In this document: one piece after another, positions 35,945 through 45,734 of the stretch
Layout: each line of letters starts with the position of its first letter
Numbering within the stretch: the first letter of the stretch is position 1
From: Kineococcus sp. NBC_00420
GTDB lineage: Bacteria > Actinomycetota > Actinomycetes > Actinomycetales > Kineococcaceae
Direction: 5' to 3'
Assembly (NCBI RefSeq): GCF_036021035.1
Contig: NZ_CP107930.1
Coordinates: 1,178,001-1,242,000 of the forward strand
DNA: 64,000 bases
Notes under the pieces: generated by a model
What the model saw: only the letters and a program-made list of their open reading frames with translations
The model's database searches: none
Told to the model about the DNA's origin: nothing
Position numbers and translations under genes: made by a program

Positions 35945-37528
35945 ATGCCGAAGATGCGTGACCTCTCAATCACCCGCAAGCTCGTCCTCGGGTTCGGGGT
36001 GGTGTGCCTCCTCCTGGCCGCGGCGATCGGCCTGGGTCTGAAGACGCTGAACTCCTCGCAGTCCACGGTGTCGGCGATGTCCGGGGTCGTGGTGCCGGGC
36101 GTGAAGTACAGCGGTCTGGTCAAGTACTCCTTCGCGCAGAGCCGCCTGGACCTGACGGCGATGGCACTGGCCGTCGACCCGAGCGCGACCGCGGCGGCCC
36201 AGGCGGCCATGACCGCCGACGACACCGAGCTGGACGCGGAGTGGAAGGGCTACCTCGACACCTTCCCCGTCTCGACGCAGGCCGACCGGGACTCCTTCCA
36301 GGCCGACCTCGCCACCTACCGGGCCGAGCGCCAGGCCCTGGTGACCGCGGCGGAGGCCAACGACACCGCCGGCTTCATCGCCACCCGCGACCGCGACGTC
36401 ACACCGCTGGCCACGCGGATCAACACGACGCTCGACCGGATCCAGAAGGCCGAGGTCGACAACGCGAACGCCACCGCCGTCCAGGGTGCAGCGGACTACC
36501 GCCGGGCCCTCGCCCTCCTCATCGGGTTGGGCGTCGCGGCCCTCGTGGTGGCGATGGTCGTCGCCGCGCTCGTCGCCCGCTCCATCACCCGGCCGCTGGC
36601 CCGCACCGCCGCCGTCGTGCGGGGCCTGGCGGAGGGACGTCTGGACCAGCGGGTCGGCTACGAGGCCGCCGACGAGATCGGCCAGCTGGCGGCTGCGGTC
36701 GACCGCACCATGGACCAGCTGTCCACGACCATGACCGAGCTCACGTCGACCGCGCAGGTGCTGGCCGGGTCCAGCGAGGAGATGTCCAGCGTGGCCACCC
36801 GGCTCTCCGCGGGGGCCGCGGAGACGTCCTCGCAGACCCACGTCGTCTCCGCGGCGACGGAGGAGATCTCGGCGAACATCGGCACGGTGGCCGCGGCCGG
36901 TGAGGAGATGACGGCGGCGATCAGCGAGATCGCGAGTTCCACCTCCGAGGCGTCCACGACCGCGGCCGCGGCCGTCGCCGCCGCCGACGGAGCGGGACGG
37001 ACGCTGGCGCGGTTGTCTGCGTCCTCGCGTGAGATCGGCGACGTCGTCAAGCTCATCACCTCCATCGCGCAGCAGACGAACCTGCTGGCGCTCAACGCCA
37101 CCATCGAGGCCGCCCGGGCGGGCGAGCTCGGCAAGGGCTTCGCCGTCGTCGCCGGCGAGGTGAAGGAACTCGCGCAGCAGACGGCGCAGGCGACGGAGTC
37201 GATCACCGCGCGGGTCGCGGCCACCCAGGCCGACGTGAGCGAGGCGACCGCGGCCATCGGCGAGATCACGGAGGTCATCACGCGGATCGACGCGCTGCAG
37301 GCCACCATCGCCGCGGCCGTCGAGGAGCAGTCCGCCACGACGGGCGAGATGGTCCGCAACGTCACCGAGGTCTCCGTGGGCAGCCGGGAGATCTCGGCGA
37401 CCATCGCCGGCATCGCCGGCGCCGCGGAGCAGACGACCGACGCCGCCGCCCAGACGGCCCAGACCGCCGCGGGGGTGTCCCGCTCGGCCGCCGACCTGCA
37501 GCGCCTCGCCGCCCGGTTCACGCTGTGA
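35945..37528 (+). CDS. Methyl-accepting chemotaxis protein
   Basis: A 527-residue receptor. Membrane helix ~14-34, a ~150-residue extracellular four-helix-bundle sensor (4HB_MCP type), membrane helix ~190-212, HAMP (~213-265) and a long signalling coiled coil with the conserved tip [19 protein letters not shown] (~377-395). No carboxyl-terminal CheR-binding pentapeptide is seen. It reports a ligand to CheA, so the organism is motile or uses a chemosensory pathway. It diverges from the RsbQ-like gene with a 184-base gap that must contain both promoters. ATG at 35954 is an alternative start. Confidence 0.92.
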   Translation: MPKMRDLSITRKLVLGFGVVCLLLAAAIGLGLKTLNSSQSTVSAMSGVVVPGVKYSGLVKYSFAQSRLDLTAMALAVDPSATAAAQAAMTADDTELDAEWKGYLDTFPVSTQADRDSFQADLATYRAERQALVTAAEANDTAGFIATRDRDVTPLATRINTTLDRIQKAEVDNANATAVQGAADYRRALALLIGLGVAALVVAMVVAALVARSITRPLARTAAVVRGLAEGRLDQRVGYEAADEIGQLAAAVDRTMDQLSTTMTELTSTAQVLAGSSEEMSSVATRLSAGAAETSSQTHVVSAATEEISANIGTVAAAGEEMTAAISEIASSTSEASTTAAAAVAAADGAGRTLARLSASSREIGDVVKLITSIAQQTNLLALNATIEAARAGELGKGFAVVAGEVKELAQQTAQATESITARVAATQADVSEATAAIGEITEVITRIDALQATIAAAVEEQSATTGEMVRNVTEVSVGSREISATIAGIAGAAEQTTDAAAQTAQTAAGVSRSAADLQRLAARFTL

Positions 37529-37532
37529 GGAC

Positions 37533-37577
37533 GACGCCTCGGAACGGGGGGCCCCCCGCGGGACCCCGACCGGCGTC
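37533..37577 (+). terminator. Terminator after the chemoreceptor gene
   Basis: GACGCC-TCGG (37533-37542) pairs with CCGA-GGCGTC (37566-37577, two bulged bases), enclosing a GGGGGGCCCCCC run that can pair with itself. It starts five bases after the stop. Confidence 0.55.
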
Positions 37578-37637
37578 GCGCGGGGGCTTCCCGGTCGAAA
37601 CGCTTCAGCAGCCTGCTCCGGCGGCCGACGATCCACG

Positions 37638-39947
37638 GTGATCGGTGACGCGAGCCAGCCTGCGGATCGGACGACCCGGCTCCTGCTGGTGGTCGTGGCG
37701 GCGGTCAGCCTGGCGGCGCTGATCGTGCCGCAGCTGCGCACACCCGTGATGCTCGTGGCCGTCTGGACCGCTCCCCTGCTGGTCCTGCGGGGTCGCCACC
37801 GGCACCACCGGGGCGCCTGGCCCTGGACGGTCGTCGCCGCGATGCTGACCGCCTGGGCGGGGGGTTTCACGGCCGGGGAGGTGCTCGGCCCGCACCACCC
37901 CCTGGTCCTGGTCTGCATGGGGACGGGTCAGCTCCTGGGCGTCGTCGTCGTCGCCCACATGGCGCAGCTGGCCGCCCGCCACCGGGGCCGCGCGGGCGCG
38001 AGCAGCCCGGGCGGTGCGCTCGACGTCGTCGTCGTGGTGGCCGTGCTGGTCACCGTCGCCGCCCAGCTCGCCACGCTCGGCACGATGACCCCGTACTTCG
38101 TCCTGGTCGCCGGTGTGGACATCGTCCTGCTGGGTGCCCTCGTGAAGTTCATCGTCTCGAGCACCGGCCTGGGCCCGGCCTCGCACCTGCTGCTCGCCGG
38201 GGGCCTGTTCTCCCTGACCTACGACCTCTCCACCGCCGTGCACGACAGCCGGCTGGCGGAGACCGGCAGCGCGCAGGGGCTGCTGGGGACCCTCGCGGTG
38301 CTGGCGCCGGCGTGCGCCGCGACGCACCCCAGCATGCGGGCGGTCTTCGATCCCGCCACCTTCACCCGCCGCCGGTCCGCCTCCACCGCTCTGCTGGGCC
38401 TGCTCCCGCTGGTCCTGGCCCCCGCCGCCCTCGCCTGGATCACCACCGCGCACCACGGCGGTGCGGGCGGCGCGACGCGGGGGCTGCCGCCCTGGGTCAT
38501 CCCGGTGACCGGCGCCCTCGTGGCGGGCCTCTGCCTGGTGCGCGCGGCCCGCGTGCTGCGGGCCACCGAGCACCTCGCCGAACGCGACCCCCTGACCGAC
38601 CTCGCGAACCGTCGTGGGCTGGCCAGGGCCCACCAGCAGCGGAGCACACCGGTCGGCCTGCTGCTGCTCGACGTCGACGAGTTCAAGCAGGTCAACGACA
38701 CCCACGGCCACGACGTCGGTGACCTGCTCCTCCTCGCCGTGCGCGACCGGTTGCTGGCCGCCACCGCGGGTGACGGCGTCCCCGCCCGTCTCGGTGGCGA
38801 CGAGTTCGTCGTCCTCACCGCACCCGCTCACCTGGACGCCGTCGCGGACCGGCTCCTGCACGCCCTGCGTGCCCCGCTGGTCGTGGGAGCCCTGCAGATC
38901 CGGATCGGGGTGAGCATCGGTCTCGCCACGACGGCGACCACCGGGGCGCTCCCCGCCACCGCCGACCTCGCCGAGCTGCTCACCCACGCCGACATCGCCA
39001 TGTACGCCGCCAAGACCGCCGGTGGTGGACGGGCCGCCACCTTCCACCCCGACATGCGGGCCGAGGTCAGCGCCCGCTACGCCCTGAGCAACGACGTCCG
39101 CCAGCTGCTGGCGCAGGACCCCGACGTCGGTCACCTCGAGGTCCACTTCCAACCGGTCGTCGACCTGCTCAGCGGCGACGCCGTCAGCGCGGAGGCGCTG
39201 ATCCGGTGGCGCCACCCGGTGCACGGTCTGCTCGCCCCCGACGCCTTCCTGGGGTTGGTCGGGAGCAACGACCTCGACACCCAGCTCGACACCGCGGTCC
39301 TGCGCGCCACCGTCCACCACCTGCGCCGGTGGCAGGACGAGGGCCGCCCCGTCCTGCCGGTCAGCGTGAACATGACCGGTGCGAGCCTGGACGACCCCGC
39401 TCTGGCGACCAGCGTCCTGGCGGTGCTGGCCGACGCCGGGGTGCCCACCAGCTCGGTGCGCCTCGAGATCACCGAGCAGGACGAGGTCGCCGGTGCCGGT
39501 CCCGCCGCCGCCTCGCTGCGCGCACTGCGCGACGCCGGGATCCTCGTCCTCCTCGACGACTACGGCACGGGCTACACCTCGCTGGACTACCTGCGCCGCT
39601 TCCCGATCCAGGTCCTCAAGCTCGACCGGTCGCTCGTCAGCGCCTCCCCCCGGCCGGACGCCGACGCGATCGGGGCAGCACCGCAGGGCGACGTGCTGGA
39701 GCGCTCCGAGATCGTGGCGGCCGTCACCGCCATGGCCGGTCACCTCGGGCTGCAGGTCATCGCCGAAGGCGTGGAGACCACCGCGGAGCGCGACGAGCTC
39801 CTCGCGCTCGGCATCCGCTACGCCCAGGGCTACCTCTTCTCCCGTCCCGTCCCCGCCGCGGACTTCGCCGCGCGGTACCTGAGCCACCGCGACGGGTCCA
39901 CCACCCGCTCCCCGGCGGCCGTCGAGGTGGCGTCGAGCGCCGGGTGA
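37638..39947 (+). CDS. Membrane GGDEF-EAL cyclic-di-GMP protein
   Basis: A 769-residue protein. The first ~310 residues contain about eight to ten hydrophobic segments, a MASE-like membrane sensor. GGDEF domain ~320-475 with an intact LGGDEF loop and no RxxD site; EAL domain ~495-750 with EALIRW, NMT, EITE, DDYGTG, KLDRS, EGVE and QGYLFSRP, all catalytic positions kept. Both synthesis and breakdown of c-di-GMP are therefore possible. The GTG start has no clear ribosome site. Next to the chemoreceptor and the PAS-GGDEF-EAL pair it forms a motility/second-messenger cluster. Confidence 0.9.
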   Translation: MIGDASQPADRTTRLLLVVVAAVSLAALIVPQLRTPVMLVAVWTAPLLVLRGRHRHHRGAWPWTVVAAMLTAWAGGFTAGEVLGPHHPLVLVCMGTGQLLGVVVVAHMAQLAARHRGRAGASSPGGALDVVVVVAVLVTVAAQLATLGTMTPYFVLVAGVDIVLLGALVKFIVSSTGLGPASHLLLAGGLFSLTYDLSTAVHDSRLAETGSAQGLLGTLAVLAPACAATHPSMRAVFDPATFTRRRSASTALLGLLPLVLAPAALAWITTAHHGGAGGATRGLPPWVIPVTGALVAGLCLVRAARVLRATEHLAERDPLTDLANRRGLARAHQQRSTPVGLLLLDVDEFKQVNDTHGHDVGDLLLLAVRDRLLAATAGDGVPARLGGDEFVVLTAPAHLDAVADRLLHALRAPLVVGALQIRIGVSIGLATTATTGALPATADLAELLTHADIAMYAAKTAGGGRAATFHPDMRAEVSARYALSNDVRQLLAQDPDVGHLEVHFQPVVDLLSGDAVSAEALIRWRHPVHGLLAPDAFLGLVGSNDLDTQLDTAVLRATVHHLRRWQDEGRPVLPVSVNMTGASLDDPALATSVLAVLADAGVPTSSVRLEITEQDEVAGAGPAAASLRALRDAGILVLLDDYGTGYTSLDYLRRFPIQVLKLDRSLVSASPRPDADAIGAAPQGDVLERSEIVAAVTAMAGHLGLQVIAEGVETTAERDELLALGIRYAQGYLFSRPVPAADFAARYLSHRDGSTTRSPAAVEVASSAG

Positions 39948-39948
39948 G

Positions 39949-40662
39949 TCACCGCTCCCCGGCGGCGAGCTGGGCCCGCAGGTCCACCAGACCCCTCGCG
40001 TGCACCCGGGGGGAGGTGAACGACGCCGGGTACGGGGTGCCGCGGCGGTCGATCCAGGCCGTGCCCAGCCCCGCCCGCGCCGCCCCGTCCACGTCCCACG
40101 GGTGCACGGCGACGAGCAGCGACTCCTCCGCCCGGGCCCCGCTGACGCGCAGGAAGTGCTCGTACGCGGCGGGCGACGGCTTCCACACCCCGACGTCCTC
40201 CACCGACAGCACGGCCTCGAACTCCTCCCGCACGCCGGCCGCCGTCAGCAACTGCTCCCCCACCCCGACCGAGCCGTTGCTCAGGGTGAAGAGCCGGTGG
40301 CCGTCCGCCCGCAGGCCCCGGACACCGTCGACGACGTCGGGGTGCAGGGGCAGTCGGCCCATCCCGTCCAGCACGTGCTCGACCGCGCTCTCCAGACTGC
40401 CGTCCAGACCCGCGGCCGGATCCTTCCGGAGGTCGACGTCGTGCAGCAGGGTCCGCAACGCCTCGGCCCCCAGCTGGGCGAACGGCCGCGCGTCCCCCAC
40501 CGCGCTCAGGGCGAACCCGTCGCGCAGCACGGTGGCGAACCACAGCGGGGCCCGGTGCGCGGGAGCGCCCACCGCGAGGAACCGCTCGGCCAGCGGAGCG
40601 AGGTCGGAGAGCGTCTCGTTGACGTCGAAGACGATCACCGAGGGGGACGGGGTCGGGCTCAC
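39949..40662 (-). CDS. HAD-family hydrolase, haloacid dehalogenase type II-like
   Basis: A 237-residue HAD enzyme. Motif I is FDVNETLSDL with the nucleophilic Asp first, motif II TLSNGSV, motif III lysine in WKPSPAAYEH, and motif IV HPWDVDGAARAG. The order fits L-2-haloacid dehalogenases, but the substrate may be a phosphate ester or halo-acid. GTG at 40662 has AAGGAG six bases upstream. Its stop touches the convergent GGDEF-EAL gene, separated by one base. Confidence 0.85.
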   Translation of the reverse strand: MSPTPSPSVIVFDVNETLSDLAPLAERFLAVGAPAHRAPLWFATVLRDGFALSAVGDARPFAQLGAEALRTLLHDVDLRKDPAAGLDGSLESAVEHVLDGMGRLPLHPDVVDGVRGLRADGHRLFTLSNGSVGVGEQLLTAAGVREEFEAVLSVEDVGVWKPSPAAYEHFLRVSGARAEESLLVAVHPWDVDGAARAGLGTAWIDRRGTPYPASFTSPRVHARGLVDLRAQLAAGER

Positions 40663-40889
40663 GGAGGACTCCTTCACCGGGGACACCGGAGTCATCCTCC
40701 GGCCGACGGGCCCCGCGCGCCCGCGACGGGAACCGCCACGCATCCCCCGTGCTCGGGCGATCACCCCGCGTCGCGGTTCCGGGCGATGGGGTGAATCCGG
40801 CGCTCGGAGACGTCTGTGCGTCGTCTCAGTTCGCCGATGCGACGCCCACGCGGTCTGATCGAGGCTCATCCCCCACCTGGAGGCACCAC

Positions 40890-41045
40890 ATGATCATCCT
40901 GGGCATCGTCCTTCTCATCGTCGGTCTGCTCGCCAAGATCTCGATCCTCACCACCATCGGGGTCGTCCTGCTCGTCATCGGCGCGGTCCTGGCCATCCTC
41001 GGCGCGGCCGGGCGCGAGATCGCGGGCCGCAAGCACTGGTTCTGA
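40890..41045 (+). CDS. DUF6131-like small membrane peptide
   Basis: A 51-residue peptide with two hydrophobic helices (about 2-15 and 19-41) and a basic end GRKHWF. The pattern IILGIVLLIVG...GAVLAILGAAGR matches the small actinobacterial DUF6131 family, whose role is unknown. GGAGG lies seven bases before ATG. It is monocistronic; a 27-bp tandem repeat begins 20 bases after its stop. Confidence 0.8.
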   Translation: MIILGIVLLIVGLLAKISILTTIGVVLLVIGAVLAILGAAGREIAGRKHWF

Positions 41046-41064
41046 GGTTCCGGCGCCGTCGCCC

Positions 41065-41323
41065 CTCCGGCGCTCAGAAGCCCGGTCGCGCCTCCGGCGC
41101 TCAGAAGCCCGGTCGCGCCTCCGGCGCTCAGAAGCCCGGTCGCGCCTCCGGCGCTCAGAAGCCCGGTCGCGCCTCCGGCGCTCAGAAGCCCGGTCGCGCC
41201 TCCGGCGCTCAGAAGCCCGGTCGCGCCTCCGGCGCTCAGAAGCCCGGTCGCGCCTCCGGCGCTCAGAAGCCCGGTCGCGCCTCCGGCGCTGAGAAGCCCG
41301 GTCGCGCCTCCGGCGCTCAGAAG
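41065..41323. repeat. 27-bp tandem repeat, about 9.6 copies
   Basis: Units start at 41065, 41092, 41119, 41146, 41173, 41200, 41227, 41254, 41281 and 41308; the last is cut after 16 bases. Only single-base differences are seen (such as C to G at 41291). Each unit contains GCGCC-TCC-GGCGC, a small hairpin, and TCA, the complement of a TGA stop. The stop codon of the convergent hydrolase lies in the last unit. Because 27 is a multiple of three, some frames stay open through the array, but there is no start or ribosome site for a repeat protein. Confidence 0.95.
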
Positions 41324-42132
41324 AGGGTGTCCCCCAGCAGGAACGTCTCGATCGGCGCGACGCAGCGCCGCGCGGCGCGCAGCAGGGAGTCGTGGCCGCA
41401 GCCGCCCGCGACGAGCGCGGTCGCGGTCGGGACGGCCTCGGCCATCGCGAGCGCCGCGGTGCCGAAGTGCCCGGGGCTCCTCTCCCCGAAGAGCAGCAGG
41501 GCACGGGCGGGAAGACCGGCGTAGACGTCGGCGGGGCCGTCGAACTGCAGACCGGCGCGGGTCTCGGCGAGGACCTGCGGCAGCCGGGCCGCGGTGGAGC
41601 GTCCCCACTCGGTCCGGGCCAGCACCCCGCCGAGCAGTCGCTGCACCCGCTCCGACCGCACGGCCTGCGAGGAGGACCGCAGGTGGCGGTCCAGGTGGGC
41701 GAGAGCGAGGTCGGGGGAACCGGTCGCGAGCGCCCGGGCGGCCTGCTCGAGGGCTTCCTCGGGAACCGACCCGTCGATGGGCAGGACCGCGTCGTAGACC
41801 GCGACGCGGTCGATGTTGCGTTCCAGCAGCCCGGCCGTGGCGAGCAGGGCGACGAGACCGCCGAGGCCGTGGCCGAGGACGAGCCTCGCTCCGGTGCGGG
41901 TCAGCAGCGATCCGAGCAGGGCGACGTCGTCGGCGACGGCGTAGCGCTCCCCGGCGCGGCCGACGGCCTCACGGTCGTAGCGGTGCACGGTGAACCGGGC
42001 GCCGAGGCGGTCGGCGAGCTTCGCGTAGTCGCCCGACCCGCGGGCGCCGTGCACGAGGACGAGACCCGGTCCGGCGCCGGAGGTGACGACGTCGACGGGC
42101 GAACCGTCCGCCCGCCGCACGCCTTCGAGCAT
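41317..42132 (-). CDS. Alpha/beta hydrolase-like protein lacking the nucleophile serine
   Basis: A 271-residue protein with the alpha/beta hydrolase fold: VLVHGARGSGDY (oxyanion loop), YDREAVG, and the nucleophile elbow. The elbow reads GHGLGG (87-92), with glycine at position 89 where serine is expected. A late GGCGHDSLLRAA supplies a likely histidine. Unless another residue acts, it should not be a serine hydrolase. ATG at 42132 lies ten bases after GuaB1 in the same direction, so the two are probably one operon. Its stop sits in the 27-bp repeat. Confidence 0.78.
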   Translation of the reverse strand: MLEGVRRADGSPVDVVTSGAGPGLVLVHGARGSGDYAKLADRLGARFTVHRYDREAVGRAGERYAVADDVALLGSLLTRTGARLVLGHGLGGLVALLATAGLLERNIDRVAVYDAVLPIDGSVPEEALEQAARALATGSPDLALAHLDRHLRSSSQAVRSERVQRLLGGVLARTEWGRSTAARLPQVLAETRAGLQFDGPADVYAGLPARALLLFGERSPGHFGTAALAMAEAVPTATALVAGGCGHDSLLRAARRCVAPIETFLLGDTLF

Positions 42133-42142
42133 CACGGGGAGG

Positions 42143-43600
<1,458 letters not shown>

Positions 43601-43692
43601 GGCCGACCCCTCCCTCGCGGAGAGCGTGTGCAGGCCTCGTGCACACAGCGGGCGTCCGGGCCGCGTCCGGGTTCGGCGGCGCCCGGCCGTCC

Positions 43693-43698
43693 TACCCT
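43693..43698 (+). promoter_or_regulatory. -10 box of the two-component operon
   Basis: TACCCT ends seven bases before the ATG at 43706; no ribosome site is visible, so the response-regulator mRNA is probably leaderless. Confidence 0.4.
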
Positions 43699-43705
43699 GA
43701 GCGGT

Positions 43706-44473
43706 ATGAGCATCGGAACCACGTCCGCACCCCAGGGCGGGCAGGGCCAGCAGCCGCCGCGGACGGCCGTCGTCGTCGAGGACGAGCCCACCATCGCCGA
43801 CGCCGTCGCGCGCCGCCTGCGCGCGGAGGGCTACACCGTCGAGACCGCCGGGGACGGCCCCAGCGGCGTGGAGCTGTGCGAGCGGGTGAACCCCGACGTC
43901 GTCGTGCTCGACGTGATGCTCCCCGGTTTCGACGGGCTCGAGGTCTGCCGCCGCGTGCAGGCCGCCCGGCCGGTGCCGGTGCTGATGCTGACGGCCCGCG
44001 ACGACGAGACGGACAAGCTCGTCGGCCTCGGCGTCGGGGCCGACGACTACATGACGAAGCCGTTCTCGATGCGCGAGCTCGTCGCCCGGGTGAACGGCCT
44101 GGTCCGCCGGGTGGAGCGGGCCCGCGCCCTCGTCGGCGCCCCCGTCCCTTCGGCGGAGGCCATGCGCTTCCCCGTCTCCGACGGCGAGCTGGAGATCGAC
44201 CGCGCGCAGCGCCGGGTCCGCCGCGCGGGCGCGGAGGTGCACCTGACGCCGACGGAGTTCGACCTGCTGGTCTGCCTGGCGGAGTCCCCGCGCACGGTCC
44301 TGACCCGCGAGAAGCTGCTCGAGGAGGTGTGGGACTGGGCCGACGCCTCGGGCACCCGGACCGTGGACAGCCACGTGAAGGCGTTGCGCCGCAAGCTGGG
44401 CGCCGACCTCGTCCGCACCGTCCACGGTGTCGGCTACGCCTTCGAACCCACCGGCGGTCAGGAGACCTCGTGA
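43706..44473 (+). CDS. OmpR-family response regulator
   Basis: A 255-residue two-component regulator. Receiver domain ~20-138 with acidic pocket VVEDE, phospho-acceptor Asp69 (VVVLDVMLP) and Lys118 (MTKPF); winged-helix DNA-binding domain ~155-250 (LTPTEFDLLVCLAES, TRTVDSHVKALRRKLG, VRTVHGVGYAF). It is coupled by a GTGA overlap to the sensor kinase that follows. The target genes and stimulus are unknown. Confidence 0.94.
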   Translation: MSIGTTSAPQGGQGQQPPRTAVVVEDEPTIADAVARRLRAEGYTVETAGDGPSGVELCERVNPDVVVLDVMLPGFDGLEVCRRVQAARPVPVLMLTARDDETDKLVGLGVGADDYMTKPFSMRELVARVNGLVRRVERARALVGAPVPSAEAMRFPVSDGELEIDRAQRRVRRAGAEVHLTPTEFDLLVCLAESPRTVLTREKLLEEVWDWADASGTRTVDSHVKALRRKLGADLVRTVHGVGYAFEPTGGQETS

Positions 44474-45645
44474 GCTCCCGGACGCCCGAACCCCTGCAGG
44501 GCACCGGTCTCACCGGTCCGATCCCGATCACCGGCGCGGCGCACGACGCCCGCGCCGGTGCGGCCCGGACGGCGACGCGCCGGCCGTGGCCGGACGTGCG
44601 TCCGCTCGACCCGGTCCACTCGATCAAGACGAAGCTGGCCGTGCTGGTGGGGGCCTCGGTGACGGTGGCCGCCCTGCTGGTGTGGAGCGGGCTGCGGCTG
44701 GCCGAGATCCACATCGGACCCCGCTACACCCTGCCCATCGCCATCGTCGTGACCCTCGTCTTCACCCAGGTGCTGGCGCGGGGCATGACGTCCCCCCTGC
44801 GCGACATGACGGCCGCGGCGCGCGCGATGGCCGGGGGTGACTACTCCCGGCGGGTCCGTTCCACCTCCAACGACGAGGTCGGCGAACTCGCCGACGCGTT
44901 CAACCGAATGGCCGAGGACCTCGAGGCCGTCGACCGCGAGCGCCGGGAGCTCGTCGCGAACGTGAGCCACGAGCTGCGGACGCCGGTGTCGGCGCTGCAC
45001 GCGGTGATGGAGAACCTCGTGGACGGGGTCTCGGAGCCGGACCACGAGACGTTGAACACGGCGCTGGCCCAGACCGAGCGCCTGGGCCGGCTGGTGGAGC
45101 AGCTGCTGGACCTGTCCCGCCTCGACGCGGGGGCGGTGTCGCTGGACCGCGAGGACCTGGCCCTGGAGCCCTTCCTGGGTCAGGCGACACGGGCGATGTC
45201 GATGACGGGACGCGACGTGCAGTTCGTCCTGGACGTCGAGCCGCGCGGGCTGGACGTCTACGTCGACTCGGCCCGGTTGCACCAGGTGGTGGCGAACCTG
45301 CTGGACAACGCGTCGCGGCACTCCCCGCCCGGCGGCAAGGTGTTCGTCTCGGCCCACCCGGTGGGTGAGGCGGGGCAGGTCGTGCGCATCAGCGTGCAGG
45401 ACCAGGGGCCGGGGATCCCGGACGCCGACCGCGAGCGGGTCTTCGAGCGGTTCCAGCGCGGGAGCGCGCGCACCGACGGCGGGACGGGACTCGGGCTGGC
45501 CATCGCGCGCTGGGCCGTGCAGTTGCACGGCGGGACGATCCGGGTGGCGCCGACCCCCGAGGAGGGCGGGTGTCGGATCGACGTCAACCTGCCCAGGGTG
45601 ATCAATGCGTCACCGGGTGTGACCGAAGCCGCAGCGTCGAGCTGA
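44470..45645 (+). CDS. Sensor histidine kinase
   Basis: A 391-residue HisKA/HATPase_c kinase. A ~50-residue cytosolic head, two close membrane helices (~56-72 and ~87-102) with only about a dozen residues between them, HAMP (~103-155), phospho-acceptor His167 in NVSHELRTP, and the N, G1 and G2 boxes (NLLDNASRHSPPGG, DQGPGIP, GGTGLGLAI). With almost no extracellular loop it probably senses the membrane or an intracellular cue. GGAG precedes the GTG by five bases; partner of the upstream regulator. Confidence 0.93.
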   Translation: MSSRTPEPLQGTGLTGPIPITGAAHDARAGAARTATRRPWPDVRPLDPVHSIKTKLAVLVGASVTVAALLVWSGLRLAEIHIGPRYTLPIAIVVTLVFTQVLARGMTSPLRDMTAAARAMAGGDYSRRVRSTSNDEVGELADAFNRMAEDLEAVDRERRELVANVSHELRTPVSALHAVMENLVDGVSEPDHETLNTALAQTERLGRLVEQLLDLSRLDAGAVSLDREDLALEPFLGQATRAMSMTGRDVQFVLDVEPRGLDVYVDSARLHQVVANLLDNASRHSPPGGKVFVSAHPVGEAGQVVRISVQDQGPGIPDADRERVFERFQRGSARTDGGTGLGLAIARWAVQLHGGTIRVAPTPEEGGCRIDVNLPRVINASPGVTEAAASS

Positions 45646-45676
45646 GGGCGGGCGGCGGGCGCATACCACACGGGGA

Positions 45677-45682
45677 TAGGGT
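45677..45682 (+). promoter_or_regulatory. Candidate -10 box of kgd
   Basis: TAGGGT lies 52 bases before the GTG of kgd, in the only gap between it and the kinase gene. No matching -35 is clear. Confidence 0.3.
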
Positions 45683-45734
45683 GGAGTAGCGCCCGCAGTC
45701 GGATGACAACCTTGAGGAAGAAGGCGACAACGCC

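Noticed and set aside
41065-41323. CRISPR array
   Set aside because: The 27-bp units are directly adjacent with no variable spacers, and no cas genes are near.
40826-41608. A repeat protein with unit LLSAGGATG (or RASGAQKPG on the other strand) from the 27-bp array
   Set aside because: Frames stay open only because 27 is divisible by three. There is no start codon with a ribosome site, and the frame extends into antisense of the hydrolase.
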